Origin: Kitasatospora acidiphila
GTDB taxonomy: Bacteria; Actinomycetota; Actinomycetes; Streptomycetales; Streptomycetaceae
DNA length: 64,000 nt
Assembly: GCF_006636205.1 (NCBI RefSeq)
Contig: NZ_VIGB01000003.1
Location: forward strand, 1,488,001 to 1,552,000
Reading direction: 5' to 3'
Positions 62,300 through 64,000 of this stretch are shown here, piece after piece. Numbering within the stretch: position 1 is the stretch's first letter; every line of letters begins with the position of its first letter. The position numbers and the translations under genes were made by a program. The notes beneath the pieces were generated by a model that was not told the DNA's origin, ran no database searches, and saw only the letters and a list, made by a program, of their open reading frames with translations.

Positions 62300-62530
62300 G
62301 AAGGCCGGAGATTCTGGCCCGTACCGCACGTGGCGACACGACCGTGGCTTCCTGCTTCACTGACCAGCGCCGACATTTCTGACGGTCTTACCGAGTCTCC
62401 ACAGGCTTTCGAGCCCGAAGGCTCCGCTCCCGCCCGTCCGGCGGTACCTGACACACCAATCCTACCGGACCCGCGTCCGACTTGACGGCGAATCGGCTGT
62501 TCATGCCCCGCTGCCGCTGGAGGGTCGGCT
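62300..62530. mobile_element. decayed IS200/IS605-type remnant between xdhA and the permease
   Basis: The 344-bp gap 62284-62627 contains GGCCCGAAGGCC-like palindromic DNA, GGTCTTACCGAGTCTCCACA and GGCTTTCGAGCCCGAAGGCT, as at many TnpB element ends in Streptomyces. On the minus strand, MNSRFAVKSDAGPVGLV and LRARKPVETR up to a stop at 62388 resemble a decayed TnpB tail. Related DNA lies at 38887-39030. The match is from memory, hence low confidence. Confidence 0.4.
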
Positions 62531-62627
62531 TCACCTCCGCAGTAAACGGCAGAGCACTGCCGGTTCCCCCATGACCCGCCAGGTCGACTCGCCCACACCC
62601 AACCCCCACTGACACTTGGGAGTGGAA

Positions 62628-64000
62628 ATGACCCGAATTCCGACGGAACCCGACCCCACCGACACCAGACCCGCCGCGTCCGGCGCCCCGCCCCGAATCG
62701 GCGCCCTGGACGCGTACTTCAGGATCTCGGCCCGCGGCTCGACCGTCGGCGCCGAGCTCCGCGGCGGCCTCACCACCTTCATGGCGATGGCCTACATCAT
62801 CCTGCTCAATCCGCTGATCCTGAGCGGGCCGGACGCCACCGGCGCCCGACTCGACCACGCCCAACTGACCACCGCCACGGCGCTGGCGGCGGCCGTGACC
62901 ACGATCCTGCTGGGCGTGGTCGGCAATGTGCCGCTGGCGGCCGCCGCCGGACTGTCGGTCTCGGGCGCGGTCTCGGCGCTGGTGGTCCCGCACACCACCT
63001 GGGCGCAGGCGATGGGCCTGTGCGTGGTCTACGGCCTGCTGATCGTGCTGCTGGTGGTCTCCGGGCTGCGCGAGAAGATCATGAACGGGATCCCGCTGCC
63101 GCTGAAGCACGCAATCACCATCGGGATCGGCCTGTTCGTCGCGCTGATCGGCCTGCACAAGGCGGGTGTGGTGGAGAGCGGCGGGCCCACCCTGCTGTCG
63201 CTCGGGCCGGCGGGCGAGCTGACCGGCTGGCCGGTGCTCTGCTTCGCCGTCACCCTGCTGGCCATCATCGTGCTACTGGCCCGCCAGGTCCGCGGCGCGA
63301 TCCTGATCGGCATCGCGAGCGGCACCGTGCTGGCCGTGCTCGTCAACTCGGCTGCGCACCTTCCGGCCAAGTCCTGGGGCAGCGCACCGCCCGCCCTGCA
63401 CGGCAGTCCGGTCGCGGCCCCCGACTTCGGGCTGCTCGGCCGCGTCGACCTGTTCGGCGCGTTCGGCGGCAAGGGCCTGGGGGCGATCAGCGCCTCGGTG
63501 GCGGTCTTCACCCTGGTGCTGGCCGGCTTCTTCGACGCGATGGCGACCATCATCGGGGTCGGCACCGAAGCGGGTCTGGCGGACGCCCGGGGCCGGATGC
63601 CGGGCCTGTCCAGGGCGCTGTTCATCGACGGGGCGGGCGGCGCGCTCGGCGGCCTGGCCGGCGCCTCGGGGCAGACGGTCTTCGTGGAGTCGGCCACCGG
63701 GGTCGGCGACGGCGCCCGCACCGGCCTCGCCTCCGTCGCCACCGGCGGGATGTTCGCGCTGATGCTGTTCTTCGCGCCGATCGCCGGCCTGGTCCCGGTG
63801 GAGGTGGGCTCGGCCGCGCTGGTGGTGATCGGCGCGATGATGATGAGCCAGGCCCGCCACATCGACTGGGGCGACCGCGAGACCGCCGTCCCGGCATTCC
63901 TGACCTGCGCCCTGATGCCGTTCACCTACAGCATCACCGCCGGGGTGGCCGCCGGGGTCGTCTCCCATCTGGTGATCAAGGCCGGCACCGGCCGGTGGCG
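62628..64000 (+). CDS. NCS2/AzgA-like purine permease (partial, runs off the window)
   Basis: The first 457 codons of a membrane transporter; no stop is reached. ATG 62628 has GGGAG 7 nt upstream. A hydrophilic N terminus (TRIPTEPDPTDT) is followed by YFRISARGSTVGAELRGGLT and TFMAMAYIILLNPLILSGPD, a hallmark of AzgA-type guanine/hypoxanthine permeases. Later helices include LKHAITIGIGLFVALIGLHK, FFDAMATIIGVGTEAGL and GQTVFVESATGVGDGARTGL. Behind the xdh operon and under PucR influence it would import the purines that the dehydrogenase oxidises. Confidence 0.9.
   Translation, partial: MTRIPTEPDPTDTRPAASGAPPRIGALDAYFRISARGSTVGAELRGGLTTFMAMAYIILLNPLILSGPDATGARLDHAQLTTATALAAAVTTILLGVVGNVPLAAAAGLSVSGAVSALVVPHTTWAQAMGLCVVYGLLIVLLVVSGLREKIMNGIPLPLKHAITIGIGLFVALIGLHKAGVVESGGPTLLSLGPAGELTGWPVLCFAVTLLAIIVLLARQVRGAILIGIASGTVLAVLVNSAAHLPAKSWGSAPPALHGSPVAAPDFGLLGRVDLFGAFGGKGLGAISASVAVFTLVLAGFFDAMATIIGVGTEAGLADARGRMPGLSRALFIDGAGGALGGLAGASGQTVFVESATGVGDGARTGLASVATGGMFALMLFFAPIAGLVPVEVGSAALVVIGAMMMSQARHIDWGDRETAVPAFLTCALMPFTYSITAGVAAGVVSHLVIKAGTGRW

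Noticed and set aside
60256..62598. 780-codon minus-strand frame over xdhA
   Set aside because: Antisense shadow; composition dominated by His, Arg, Gly and Asp, with the coding signal on the plus strand.

Overview
The window is high-GC DNA with strong third-position G/C bias, AfsR/SARP regulators, XRE-DUF397 pairs, a Tad pilus locus of actinobacterial type and many GTG starts. It comes from a Streptomycetaceae chromosome (Streptomyces, Kitasatospora or Streptacidiphilus; I cannot decide which). No rRNA, tRNA or CRISPR array was recognised.

Layout. 1-4.6 kb: SARP regulator, GNAT, secreted phospholipase-D-like protein. 4.6-10.0 kb: a regulatory pair (XRE/TPR protein and ATP-binding anti-sigma-type protein), then a lasso-peptide cluster of precursor, cyclase, fused RRE/B2 protease and GNAT acetyltransferase. 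The predicted core GQGSGHSEDKRRAYNS places it with the acetylated lasso peptide albusnodin. 10.0-12.8 kb: a decayed strip with a flavoprotein, two broken NUDIX genes, pieces of a second copy of the lasso-type acetyltransferase, a SnoaL-like gene and an IS5-type transposase remnant. 12.8-16.6 kb: GNAT, MocR/PdxR regulator, MFS transporter, lectin fragment. 16.6-31.2 kb: a 13-gene minus-strand Tad/Flp pilus locus ending in a very large LysM-BTAD protein. 31.3-38.9 kb: enzymes (PPOX-like, MaoC-like, metallo-beta-lactamase fold, thioesterase II), an orphan fused Wadjet type III JetA-tail/JetB protein, lysoplasmalogenase, exonuclease III, and a gamma-glutamyltransferase cut off by an IS200/IS605-type end. 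39-53.9 kb: accessory respiratory genes (orphan cytochrome b; ctaD-ctaF), a lactonase-like hydrolase, a FAD monooxygenase with a divergent TetR, assorted enzymes, an XRE-DUF397 pair, a 34-bp tandem repeat and a phosphoribosyltransferase. 53.9-56.6 kb: glucokinase and membrane-anchored esterase. 56.6-64 kb: a purine-catabolism locus with PucR divergent from a three-subunit xanthine dehydrogenase operon, followed by an NCS2 purine permease that runs off the window.

Sequence quality. Eight conserved genes are each broken by one missing base inside a short G or C run (SARP, lasso cyclase tail, first NUDIX, NAPE-PLD-like hydrolase, a membrane protein, ctaF, ctaD, xdhA). The uniform sign and context point to homopolymer under-calling rather than true pseudogenes. 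The amber codon in the second NUDIX gene and the IS and acetyltransferase remnants look like real decay.
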